Below are positions 12,296-22,900 of a stretch of 64,000 nucleotides of DNA, piece after piece. How positions within the stretch are numbered: the stretch's first letter is position 1; every line of letters starts with the position of its first letter. A program made the position numbers and the translations under genes. A model generated the notes under the pieces. It saw only the letters and a program-made list of their open reading frames with translations. It searched no databases and was not told the DNA's origin. Source of the stretch: Lithospermum erythrorhizon (Eukaryota; Streptophyta; Magnoliopsida; Boraginales; Boraginaceae); NCBI GenBank assembly GCA_019722365.1, contig JADFUC010000278.1, forward strand, positions 496,001 to 560,000. Direction: 5' to 3'.

Positions 12296-15080
12296 GGTAG
12301 GATCTGAGAAGTTTATAGCAAATGACATCCTGTTCAGTACAGCGAACACTTTGTTTGGCTTCCGTTCGGGAAAATTTGTTAAGTACTGAAATATGTGGCA
12401 CTTTTCGCTGTATTTATTAGGATTGTATTTGGTTCATAAACTTCACATACTCAATGCCAGGATTTCGCTTGGGTTTCTTCATGTTGAAATTTCGATAATC
12501 CTCTCTTACCAGTATATTTGTTCTTTCTGACCTGGATGATTGATGAACCGTAAAACAAGCTTTTCTTAATTTGATTTACAACACATATTGTCAAATATGG
12601 TATTCTCTATATTTTACTATATTATTCTTTACCTGCGTATCCGATGGAGCTTGACAGAGTTGCAGTCTCTTTGTAGTGTTTTTGTTGCTGCTGCCACCCT
12701 GACTCTTTTGGTGTGGGTTTGAGTCACGTAAGTGGTAAAATCTCGTATTGAAATAGTTTAAAGGAAGTTCTTGTCTTCTAACCAGTTGAGGCATATTTCG
12801 TGATTAACTTCTTCCGTAAAATCTCAGGACATGAATTTCGAGGGACTGCTAGTGTGACGGTTTTACACTTTTCAATACAACAAATGTTGTAGAGATCGAA
12901 TTTGTTGTTTAATACAACCACTTAGCATCATGTTTAATGATTTTTTTTTGTAATGTATGAGTCAATTTCTGCGCTTACTCCAACTTATCCATATACCGTG
13001 TGTAACACTTGAAATATCCGACTCCACGAGCTATTTCTTGGGTGATTACAAAAAAAAGTGTAAGTATGGTGTACATTTCAGAGTGGAGCCATTCGTCTCA
13101 TATTTAAGTCAGTTTTTTATCTAATGGTTGGAATAAAACAAGGATAGATTGTGTATTTTAACAATAAATTTTTTCTGCCCTCTAAACTTTAATGAATCGG
13201 TCCGTTTGCTTCCTGAACTTTTCATAGGGTAGATTACTAGACTACGGTAAACCGATTGATTGCCCCTTGATTATCGAATTTCGGTCGGATTGCATCTGCG
13301 GACTATTGTAAAATGGGTCCTTGTACCCTCTTGACAATCGTAATTGAGTCGAGATTGTCCCATGAATCACATTTTTAATGAAGGGTAAAATTATAATTGC
13401 ATGTATATTGGATTTTTGGAGTCAATCTTAAATATAAACAATTAGTTGGGTTGTTTTAAAACAAAAATAAATAAAACATTGAAATATATATATAAAAAAA
13501 AATTAAAAAGAGCCCCCCACCTACTTGGTGTTACCGGTTGATTCGGGATATCAACGATTGGGGCTGAACCGCTAAGTTACGGTTTGGACGGACGGACCCG
13601 GTAACTATATCGGATATTTTGGAACCGGAATCGATCCGAAACCTTACAGTAGATACGATCCGTTTTTCGGACGGTTCGGTAGATCAATACAAAATTCTCA
13701 AACTAAAAAAATTCTAAATCAATAATTCATCATAAAAAAATTATACAAACTGATTTTGACATAAATTGTATGAAAATAAAATTATAAACGACCTTTGATT
13801 TTAGAAAAAAATGGAAATGGAAATCGAAATTAATACCTAAAATAATTTGAAAATGAATTCAAGAACTCATCAATTGAACCTCAATTTGAATTAAATATAA
13901 CAATTGAGGCTCAGATTTATCAAGAAATCATCATTGCCTTGACAGAGGTGGAAGCAATTCAAATCAAAGTGAAAATTTGAATAAACAAAGCACATATTAC
14001 CTACCTGAAACAAGGCTCAAGTTCATCGTGCCATCAAAATGAATTTATTCGAATTATAATCCAAACCTAAAATCGAACGAAGTGGTTGAAAGTGAATTGA
14101 ATCAAAATATAAAAAATAGTTGGGCTCGATTCATAGAAATCATCCACGGCACTTCACGCGTATGGAAATCGAAATCAAAAACCATAAGGACTGGGGAAGA
14201 ATCAGAAGACCAGAGAATAAGAGATGAATGAGATGAGGCGGCTCATGTTATGAGTTTAGGTTTTGGTTTTGGTTTTTATACCAAAGCCTTATGCTCTGTT
14301 TGGTATAGCTACAAAAATGACTTATAATATTTATTTTCGGGTGGTGGCGGATCTAATGGTCGGATCCTTTCGGATTTTAGACGATATCGAGTTGGGGCCG
14401 TATTCAATTGGATGGATTAATGGCGGATGCCGGATTGTTCTTGTCTGCTTGGCGATTAACAACCTCCCTTGACCCCGTAACAGCTCCCTCCCCACGGTGT
14501 TTCTCCTCCATCATCCCCCATCTATCATCTCTTCCTCCACGTTAACACAAGGTAGAATAATATTGAAAATAGATTGTTCCTCATATTCTATAAACGACCA
14601 AACCAAAAGAGAGATATGCGTTAAGATAACCAAATAAAAGTCATAAGAAGAGCACAAAATTAGTGAGGTGAAATGGGCTGAACCAAGCACTAAATGAACT
14701 ATACAACATAATATATCTCAACACATATTCACATACTGCTTCTCCTTTTCTTAGCCGAAATCACATAGGGAATTACGGTTTGTCTAGAGAGGGTGGCGAG
14801 AGATAATTATTAAGAGAGAATATAATTATAATAACGAATCAAAATACTCTAAACTAAATTGTTTGTATAAAAGGGCATTATAGTAAATTCATCATATTTT
14901 TTTGGTTCGGGAGAGTATTTTTTTGTGCGTAAAGTAGCTCCTTTCAATACTATAACTATAAATGACATTCATCTTCGTTACGCTCCAATCTACATTACAT
15001 CTAATTCCGGGTTAGTAATTTTAGAGTCAAACAAATAGAATCACCTCGTCGATCTAGATGAACACAATTATATTGATAAG
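12296..15080. other. Intergenic: NPL4 3' flank and dispersed repeat fragments
   Basis: The first ~150 bp are the likely NPL4 3' UTR. At 13170-13440 a stretch shares words with elements at 31090-31490 and 32885-33915 (see separate entry). From 13540 to 14470 there are scattered ACCGG, CGGATC and GGTTCGG words typical of non-autonomous hAT-like DNA elements, with no ends identified. No coding gene is supported; the short ORF at 14263-14472 has no recognisable content. Confidence 0.45.
13170..13440. repeat. Dispersed DNA-element fragment (AATCGGTCCGTTTG family)
   Basis: Contains GAATCGGTCCGTTTGCTTCC, then AATGAAGGGTAAAATTATAA and GGAGTCAATCTTAAATA. The same succession occurs at 31090-31260 (AAATCGGTCCGTTTGTCTC, GATGAAGGGTAAAATCGAA, GGGTCAATTTTGAATAC). 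It looks like one arm of a TIR element; the second arm was not found here. Confidence 0.5.
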
Positions 15081-16738
15081 CCTCAGTATATTTCTAAAGT
15101 ACCAAAATCTTTAAAATGATATTGTGTGATATTGAGAAGCCCACCAAAATCATGTAAAAAATGCATTCTTGTGGTATTGAGAAATACTAAAATCATGTAA
15201 AAATATATTGAGAAATACCAAAATCATAGAAAATGATATTTTAAATGTTGAGAAACATCAAATGTGTATATTCTTGTAGTATGCGAAATACCCAAAATGC
15301 TTGTAAAAAATTATATTCTTGTGGTATTACCGAATACCAAAATTATATCAAAATAGTATTCTTATAGTGAAATATAAAATCATAAAAAATGTTATTCTTG
15401 TGATATTGAGAAATACCAAAATCATGTGAAAATGATATTCTCGTGGTATTGCGAAATACCAAAATCATGTGAAAATGGTATTCTTGTGGTATTGAGAAAA
15501 TACCAAAATTATGTGAAAATGGTATTGTTGTGGTACTGCGAAATACCAAAATCATGCCAAAATGAAATATTTTGTGGTATTAGAAATACAAAATCATGAG
15601 AAAATAAGTATTAGGTATTTAAGTATTGAAGCAAAAAAATCATGTGAAAATGGTATTATTGTGGTATTGATACTACCAAATCATGTGAAAATGGTATTGT
15701 TGTGGTATTGCAAAATACCAAAATCATGTGAAAATGGTATTCTTGTGGTATTGCAAAATACCAAAATCATGTGAAAATGATATTATTGTGGTATTGCGAA
15801 ATACCAAAATCATGTAAAAATGGTAGTCTTGTGGTATTGCGAAATACCAAAATCATGTAAAAATGGTATTCTTGTGATATTGAGAAATACCAAAATCATG
15901 TAAAAATGATATTATTGTGGTATTGCGAAATATCAAAATCATCTAAAAATGGTATTGAGAAATATCAAAATCATGTAAAATGGTATTCTTGTGGTATTGA
16001 GAAATACCAAAATCGTACAAAAATAGTGTTTTTGTGCTTTTATTTGAAATACCCCAAATAGTATAAAGTATTCTTGTGTTCGATAAATATATCAAAATCG
16101 TAGGAAAATGTTGTTTTGTACTATTAAGAAATAACAAAATCATACAAAAATGTTATTTTTGCTATTGAGTAATACAAAAATCATTCAAAATGGTATTCTC
16201 TTGTTATTGGGAAATATCAAAATAAAAAAATGATATTCTTGTGTTATTAAGAAAATACCAAATCACACAAAAATGATATTCTTGTGGTTTGGATAAATAA
16301 CAAAAGGATAAATACCAAAATCACACAAAAAATAGTATTCTTGTCTTTGGTGAGAAATATCAAAATCACACAAAAATGGCATTATTGTGATATTAAGAAA
16401 TACCAAAGTCACAAAAAATGATATTCTTGTGGTATTTGAGAATTTAAAGAAATATCAAAATCATATAAAAAGTAGTATTGCCCTTTCTTGAGAAATAAGA
16501 AAATCATATAAAAATGATGTCTTGTGGCAGAGAGAAAAATATCAAAATCATATAAAAAGCCAAAATATTCTTGTGAGTGCTTGAAATAACAAAATCATAT
16601 CAATTGGCGTTACTTGTCTATTGTGAAATACGAAATCATATAAAAATAGTATTCACGTCTTTATTGAAATACCAAAAATCATACAAAAATGGTATTCTTG
16701 TGCTATTGAAATACCAAAAATCATACAAAAATGGTATT
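15080..16738. repeat. 43-bp hairpin minisatellite, left block
   Basis: Roughly 35-38 imperfect head-to-tail units of about 43 bp. A well-kept unit has GGTATTGCGAAATACC, then AAAATCATGTAAAAAT, then GGTATTCTTGT. Each unit contains the arms GGTATT and AATACC around four bases, which are GCGA, GAGA or GCAA in the clean units. Units are cleanest at 15680-16020 and decay toward 16500. ORFs reading through it on either strand are artefacts of the repeat. The array resumes at 18669 after the Cassandra insertion. Confidence 0.92.
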
Positions 16739-16935
16739 TGTAATACCACGACCCAAAAATATGTGTGATATGGTTGATTGGTACTACTCGTACAACCAAG
16801 ATGCATCTTCTTTTTAAAACTCATTTAAATAAAGAGCTCCGGTGTTAAAAGCGCTTGACTGGTATAGTGCAGGATGGTGACCCACGGGAGATTTCTTAGT
16901 GAACACGCATTGAGCGAGGAACAAAATATTAGAAG
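16739..16935 (+). repeat. Cassandra 5' LTR, first part
   Basis: Aligns with the 3' LTR from TGTAATACC through the 5S-like block and then loses similarity near 16920-16935, where the inserted DNA begins. The second part of the LTR is at 18111-18215. Confidence 0.8.
16833..16910 (+). promoter_or_regulatory. 5S rRNA-like Pol III promoter block in 5' LTR
   Basis: AGAGCTCCGGTGTTAAAAGC (A-box region; plant 5S has AGAACTCCGAAGTTAAGCG) is followed by AGGATGGTGACC (C-box; 5S has AGGATGGGTGACC) and a GGGAGATTTCTTAGTGAACACG tail matching 5S GGGAAGTCCTCGTGTTGC. The start of the 5S gene is missing, so this is not a 5S gene. Confidence 0.8.
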
Positions 16936-17750
16936 CATAAGGGGTCTTTGAAATAGTGTCGTTGAGCAATTAGATTTTACAGCGATTAACTTCGTTTAAG
17001 TTTAGAAGGATTACGTATATGGATTCGATTATGTAATGATATATTAGTAATACTTCCGAGATGACATTAAAGGTTATGATGACTTTACTAGGGATTCTCT
17101 CATAATCAATGTACTAATATATAATGCTCGGTTAACATTGTTAGTACATGGCTTTTTAATGTCGAGCCTTTCTAAAAGGTCGCCCGTAACTACAGCCAGC
17201 GAGTCATAATTTAATTATAACTTGGGGTTTAAAATGGGTATGTAAGGGCCTGTTGGGGCAAAATTCAATTATGGAATTATGCCCATATTCATTTATTATA
17301 GGAGAAAGAAAGGCTTCCGCAATTTTCTTTTTTTGTAAGAATCATTATTTGAATATTCGTATTTATGTGCCTTTATTTTATGAATAGGCGAGAAGGTGGC
17401 CAGAACTTCTTCCACTTCAAAGTAGTCGACCAAAGGAGTTAGCCAGGAGATGAGAATTTTGAAATTGTCCTAAAAGTATAATTCTATAATATTATTCTTA
17501 ACCACTAAACGTGCCTTAATTTTAGAGATAAGAAGTGAGAAAATTCTAGAACCCTATATATTTGTTTTAGTCGACTATTTCATCATAAAAGGAGGTGGTA
17601 GAGTTTTTGCTAAACACTTCACAAAAGCCTAAAAAGTAGGGATTTTGAACCCTATAAATATGCCACTTTTCCATGAAGAAAATTGATTAGATTGACTTTT
17701 TACGATAGTGTTTTTGTGAAAATAAAAAAACTCTCTATTCTTCTTCTTCT

Positions 17751-17814
<64 letters not shown>

Positions 17815-18110
17815 CGGAGCAAGTAGGTGGGAAATTCCATTGAATTTTACGCTGACGTGTCATGGTTTAATATTTTAAAAGGGGTTATAGTAAAATCCTG
17901 GAGGGACTTTGTTGGCTCGTTGGTGTGGACAATCTTAAGGCATTACGCTTTGGATGCTCGTGGGACTATTCATCACAATATTCATTGCTACTACGCTATT
18001 TATTCTAGAAGAGCAGTACGCAAGTACGTCTCTTTAATTATTATTTACTCTGATTGGTAGTGATAGTAGGACATTATCCAAATAGTATTGTTAGAATATT
18101 ATTTATACGT
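16936..18110. mobile_element. Unidentified insertion splitting the Cassandra 5' LTR
   Basis: About 1.17 kb with no counterpart in the 3' LTR. It holds an AT-rich left part, a CTT/CT microsatellite (17737-17811) and a 240-bp right part with no clear coding content. No target duplication or terminal repeat could be fixed, so its class is unknown; a solo LTR of another retrotransposon is a possibility. The short ORF at 17827-18060 was not recognised. Confidence 0.5.
17737..17811. repeat. (CTT)n/(CT)n microsatellite
   Basis: CTT repeats run into about 28 uninterrupted CT dinucleotides ending at 17811. It lies within the DNA inserted in the Cassandra 5' LTR. Confidence 0.97.
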
Positions 18111-18215
18111 TAGAAACACCAACACAAGCGGGCTAGAAAAGCACGTGGTGGTTTGTGAGGCCCGTCCATCAAATCTAATAACGTACCGACCGGTGCGTCG
18201 GAAGCGAGCGTTGCA
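18111..18215 (+). repeat. Cassandra 5' LTR, second part
   Basis: Shares GTGGTGGTTTGTGAGGC, then AATCTAATA and CGACCGGTGCG with the end of the 3' LTR (18575-18668). It ends near TTGCA at 18215, two bases before the putative primer-binding site. Confidence 0.75.
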
Positions 18216-18393
18216 AGTAGTATGAGGCGGGCCGTCCGAATTACTAAGTGCTATGCGCCGCAGTAATGCTACGTCGAGGACCCCGGGCCACTGCTGATGT
18301 CATAGGAGCCACTACAGAATCTCACCACGGTTAGTGCGGTCACAGATATGATGTGGCTCCACCGGGCCGTTGAGTATTTAATTGGGGAGAGGT

Positions 18394-18668
18394 TGTAATA
18401 CCCGACCCAAAAATGTGTGTGATATGATTTGATTGGTACTAAATCCAAGATGCATCTTCTTTTTAGGATGCTCGTATCACATAGAACTACGGTGTTAAAG
18501 TATGTACTTTCGGCTGGGGTAGTGCAGGATAGGTGACCCTTGGAAGAAGTTTCTCGGTGAGCACGTGGTCTGAGACAAAAGCGTGGTCGGAAAAGACCCG
18601 TGGTGGTTTGTGAGGCAAGTCCCCATGAATCTAATAGCATTATCGACCGGTGCGCCGGGCGGGGTCTG
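18394..18668 (+). repeat. Cassandra 3' LTR with 5S-like block
   Basis: A 275-bp intact LTR beginning TGTAATACCCGACCC. The 5S-like block occupies about 18482-18563: TAGAACTACGGTGTTAAAG, then AGGATAGGTGACC, GGAAGAAGTTTCTCGGTG and AGCACG. A TTTTTAGG stretch precedes it. The end is placed at GGTCTG because the minisatellite resumes right after the target duplication. Confidence 0.82.
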
Positions 18669-19110
18669 ATATTCTAGTGGTATTTCTGAGCTCCGTATAA
18701 AATGATATTTTTATTCTTTGGAAAATACAAAATTTATAAAATTAATTCTTGTTTTGTTAGAGAAAATACCAAAATAATATAAAAATAGTATTCTTGTGAT
18801 ATTTAAAAATACCAATATCAAATTATATTTTTTTGGTATCTCTAAAATATGAAATCATATAAAAATGATGTTCTTGTGGTATTGAGAAATACCAAAATCA
18901 TATAAAAATGTTATTCTTGTAGTCATATAAAAAAGCAATTCTTATGATATTGAGAAATATCAAAATCATACAAAAATGATATTCTTGTAATATTGAGAAA
19001 TACCACCATGATATAAAAATGAAACTTTTGTGGTATAGAAAAATATCAAAATCATATAAAAATGGTAGTATTGCCTTATTGAAAAATCCAAAATCATATA
19101 AATATGGCAA
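18669..19110. repeat. 43-bp hairpin minisatellite, right block
   Basis: The same unit as at 15080-16738, with GTGGTATTGAGAAATACC at 18877-18894 and about ten more degenerate units. The reading continues in register across the Cassandra insertion, showing that the element landed inside a pre-existing array. Confidence 0.88.
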
Positions 19111-19955
19111 AGGGTGTGGAGGAAATGGTGAGTGGGAGTGTACGGGGTTGAGGTTGGGTATTTTTGTATTTGATGGCAAATGGTGTGGAGGGAAAATGTT
19201 ATTCTCGGTATTGGTTCCTCTCTAGTCTTCCTCTTCCTTAATTGCATTATTCTTTGTATTTGATTGAAATTTGAGAAATTTTTGAAGTTGACTTAGGGTT
19301 TTAAAGTGAATTATTCTTTATGAATTGAGAGAATTGGAGAGTAATTTGAGAACTTATCATTATTTTTTATGCACAATGAAAGAAAATGAAGTAAATTTAA
19401 AATTTTATATGAAGGGTAAAAAAATGTCTAGAATGGTGTAGGAGAATTTTTTGTGTGTGCATAAATTACTTCTCTATTGAAATAAGGAGTATTAAAACAT
19501 GCACGTAAATTCACTTTAATTACCCCCACTTAAATAGTTCTTTTAATTTTTACTCTCCGCTCGATTCACCCGATCCAAATAAACAGCTAATTACCAGGAA
19601 TGGGGACAACACTATACACACACTCAAATGAGTGTATTTTTAAAATAAAATGATAATTTTTATTAGCAATAAAACGATCCCAGCTTCAAAAAGTACACTT
19701 GCAAATAGGAGGCATAATAATTATTTCACCCACCAACTTTATACTGTTTGGGTGTGTGTATAACTAACCCAGCCAGGAATGCCAGCTAAATACGATGCCG
19801 TTAAATTAAGCATAAGTATATTTTGGGGGGAACAGTGTAGTACTAGTAGCGTAAACTCTATGTTTCACTTCACTCAACTCTTTTGGCGGGAAAATTAGTT
19901 CCCTCCCCCTACCCCCACCCCTACCCCACCCCCCTCTCAAGCAATCAACAAATCA
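19111..19955. other. Intergenic: SCC3 upstream region
   Basis: No gene. A C-rich tract (about 19903-19933, CCCCCTACCCCCACCCC type) lies 23-53 bp before the SCC3 ATG and is likely in its leader. GGCGGGAAAA at 19884-19893 resembles an E2F site (TTTGGCGGGAAA), as expected for a cell-cycle gene; this is an inference from one motif. Confidence 0.5.
19884..19893 (+). promoter_or_regulatory. Possible E2F-like site upstream of SCC3
   Basis: TTTTGGCGGGAAAATTAG contains the E2F consensus core TTTGGCGGGAAA about 65 bp before the SCC3 start codon. Plant cohesin and replication genes are commonly E2F-controlled, so the position is sensible. This is a motif match only. Confidence 0.5.
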
Positions 19956-22900
19956 ATGGAAGAAGAAGATATCGCACCTCCAGAAACCCTAGTCCGCCGC
20001 TCCGTAAGCTAATAAAATGTTTTCATTTTTCAATTAATGAATTAATCACATATCAAAATTGTTTGCCTAAACCCTAATTTAATTTAATTGATTTTAATTT
20101 TTAATTTCAATTTTTGATTATGTGGGAGTAGACTAGGCCTAGGGCTCCAATTAGGGGTAAGAAGCACAAATTGCCACCACAACCACCCAAGAACAAGAAA
20201 GGCGCATCGAGATTATACGATGAATCCGATGACGCGGGGGACGACTTTTCTGATGGCATCGAGGAGTTTAGACCTATGAACAAGCGTAATAAGACTACGA
20301 AAAGCTCGAATATTGTGCTCCCGGGGAAAATTACGCATGAGACTTTGATTGGTAACCTTTTTGGTTTTGATTTTGTTTATGATTATGTGTTATATATAAA
20401 TTATGATGTGATGTGTTTAGAGTAATTTCTGTTATATGAAAATTTTGGTGTATGTGATTTTTTGGATTTAATTATGCCGTGTTTTAGAGTAATTTCTATA
20501 ATTGAAAATTGTGCTGTAATTATGATGTGTTTAGAGTAATTTCTATAATTGAAAAATTATGCTGTAACTATGATGTGTTTAGAGTAATTTCTATAATTGA
20601 AAAATTATGCTGTAATTATATTGAGCTCAAATATATTTTAATCCGTTAAGTTCATTTGTTAGAATTTGCATTCCTCACTTTTCAGAGATCATAAAAGGCA
20701 ACGGAAAACAAATTCCACAGGTAGTTAAACGATGGGTTGAACTTTATGAGAAAGATCCTAGACATGCTATGGCTGAACTCTTATCAATGCTCTTTGAGGT
20801 AATTTGGGCCGAACTTTGTGGAAATTAAAGCGTGATCATCTCATATTAGCATTGCGTACTTCCCTTTTGAGTTTGGATTATGCAGGCATGCGGTGCAAAG
20901 TATCAAATACCTGAAGAAGTTCTGGATGAGACGGACGTTGATGATGTTGTGGTTGCTCTTGTTAATATGGCTAGGACGGTATTGTTTATATCTTATCGTT
21001 CATGAAGTTCTTTCACTTCCATAATAGTACCCTGCTTGTCAACAATGAATTCCACACATCAACTTGTTAAGTTTTTTACTTTCACTTAAAATTAGGGTGA
21101 AGTTGAAGATTATCAGAATTCAAAAAAGGAGTTCAAGAATTTTAAAGAGAACCTTGTCTCCTTCTGGGATCACTTAGTTACGGAATGTCAAACTGCAGCA
21201 CTTTTCGATAAAAATCTCTTTGATAAGTGTATAGACTACATAATAGCCCTATCATGGTGAGTATTTGCTACCACAAAGCATTAGTTACTTTCTCAACCCT
21301 ATTGTTGTCGACTTTGATCAAACTACTTGTTTATGCACGACAGTACTCCCCCGAGAGTGTATCGTCTTGTTGCTTCCTTGATGGGACTTCAACTTGTAAC
21401 ATCCTTCATTAATATTGCGAAAGTGCTTAGTGCTCGACGGGAAACAACTCGACGCCAGTTAGATGCTGAGAAGAAGAAGGGATCAGATGGACCTCGTGTT
21501 GAGTCTCTTGATAAGACATACAATGCTGCACATGAGAAGATAACATTGTTAGAGGAGATGATGCGGAAAGTTTTCATCGGGTTCATTGTTGTTGTTATTT
21601 GGTATTCAGACTGGAAATGTATTTATTAGATTTAGTTTTGGGGGTTCTTTTCAAAATCAGTTAATCCCTTTATTTGTTATTATCTGGACTGATCATGGAA
21701 TGCTTCTGTCCAGGTTGTTTGTTCATAGGTATCGAGATATTGATCCAGATATTCGAATGTCATGCATTCAGTCTCTTGGTGTTTGGATCCTGTTGTATCC
21801 TTCACTGTTCTTGCAAGATTTATACTTGAAATATCTTGGCTGGACACTTAATGACAAAGTAGGTTTCTTGTTTGGCTTTTCGCACACACGGTGTTACATT
21901 TGTATTTTAAGATGCTTGAATTGCTAAGTCCTAATCCAATGTTCATCGATGTGTGAAAAGTGCTGGTGTAAGGAAGGCATCAGTTCTTGCTTTGCAAAAT
22001 TTGTATGAGGTGGATGATAATGTCGGATCTCTTGCTCTTTTTACTGAAAGATTTTACAAACGGATGCTTGAGCTTGCTGATGACATTGACATTGCAGTAG
22101 CAGTCTCTGCAATTGGACTTGTAAAACAGCTTCTGAGGTTTGTACTATCCCTAATGTTCCTGTTGGGAGTTCTAAGAGCTTTCAAGACAGAGTTCCTATC
22201 ATACCCGTTTTCCTCCTTTAAGGAATTCGTAACTGTTAACAGTATGTGGTGGGAAATTAGATTTCCTATCTCATATCAGTATCTTCAAATATTTTTAGGA
22301 GACGGACCAAAAATCATCTCTTTTACTTCTATCAATCCCAATCCGAGTTGAATATTCTGTCCAACAAGAATGTGAATGTTCGAAGAAATTCGTAGAATGA
22401 TTTCAAGTATAAGAAAGGAAATCTAGCTTTGGGCAAAAGTAAAAAATAATTTCCTAAAATGATAAAAGTTAAGAGAGTGATTTTATTTGAGGAGTTTGTT
22501 TTAGGGAAACTGATGTGAATGCTTTAACTTGTCTCAATTTTATTTACTTAACCTTGTATTTTTCTTGCAGGCATCAGCTTTTTCCTGATGAAGAATTAGG
22601 TCCTCTATATGACTTGCTTATTGATGACCCCGCAGATATAAGACGAGCTGTTGGGGAGCTAGTGTATGATCATCTGATTGCGCAGAAGTTCAATACTTCT
22701 CAGCCTTCAGGTTTTATCATTGCTGTTTTAATATATTTATTCTTTACCCAATCAATGTTAGTTATGTTCTTTTATTTTCCTTTTCAAGGTGATCAGCTTG
22801 ATTCTTCTGAGGAACATCTCAGTAGGATTTCTCAAATACTGAGAGAATTCTCCACAGATCCTATTTTGTCTACATATGTTATTGATGATGTATGGGACTA

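Larger units (their letters stand above)
16739..18668 (+). mobile_element. Cassandra-type TRIM retrotransposon (5S-bearing LTRs), interrupted
   Basis: Two LTR copies both begin TGTAATACC..GACCCAAAAAT and both contain a 5S rRNA-like block. The internal part is only ~178 bp (18216-18393) and non-coding. It has a putative primer-binding site TAGTATGAGGC (18218-18228; compare the initiator-Met tRNA site TGGTATCAGAGC) and a polypurine tract GGGGAGAGG just before the 3' LTR. The flanks are GTATT (16734-16738) and ATATT (18669-18673), a 4/5 target duplication inside a minisatellite unit. The 5' LTR is split by about 1.17 kb of unrelated DNA (about 16936-18110). Without the insertion the element would be ~750 bp, in the range known for Cassandra TRIMs, which carry no genes and depend on other retrotransposons. 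Confidence 0.85.

Noticed and set aside
15080..16738. CRISPR-like array (short repeats at regular spacing)
   Set aside because: The repeats are head-to-tail without unique spacers, in plant nuclear DNA.
15343..16824. Several ORFs of 60-70 codons on both strands
   Set aside because: They are translations of the 43-bp tandem unit and repeat the same peptide.
16833..16910. A possible 5S rRNA gene
   Set aside because: The first ~40 bases of 5S are missing, the sequence is divergent, and a second copy occurs in the partner LTR, so it is the 5S-like part of Cassandra.
18269..18640. A 123-codon ORF on the minus strand
   Set aside because: It runs through the Cassandra core and 3' LTR in antisense; the LTR match and lack of protein features show it is not a gene.
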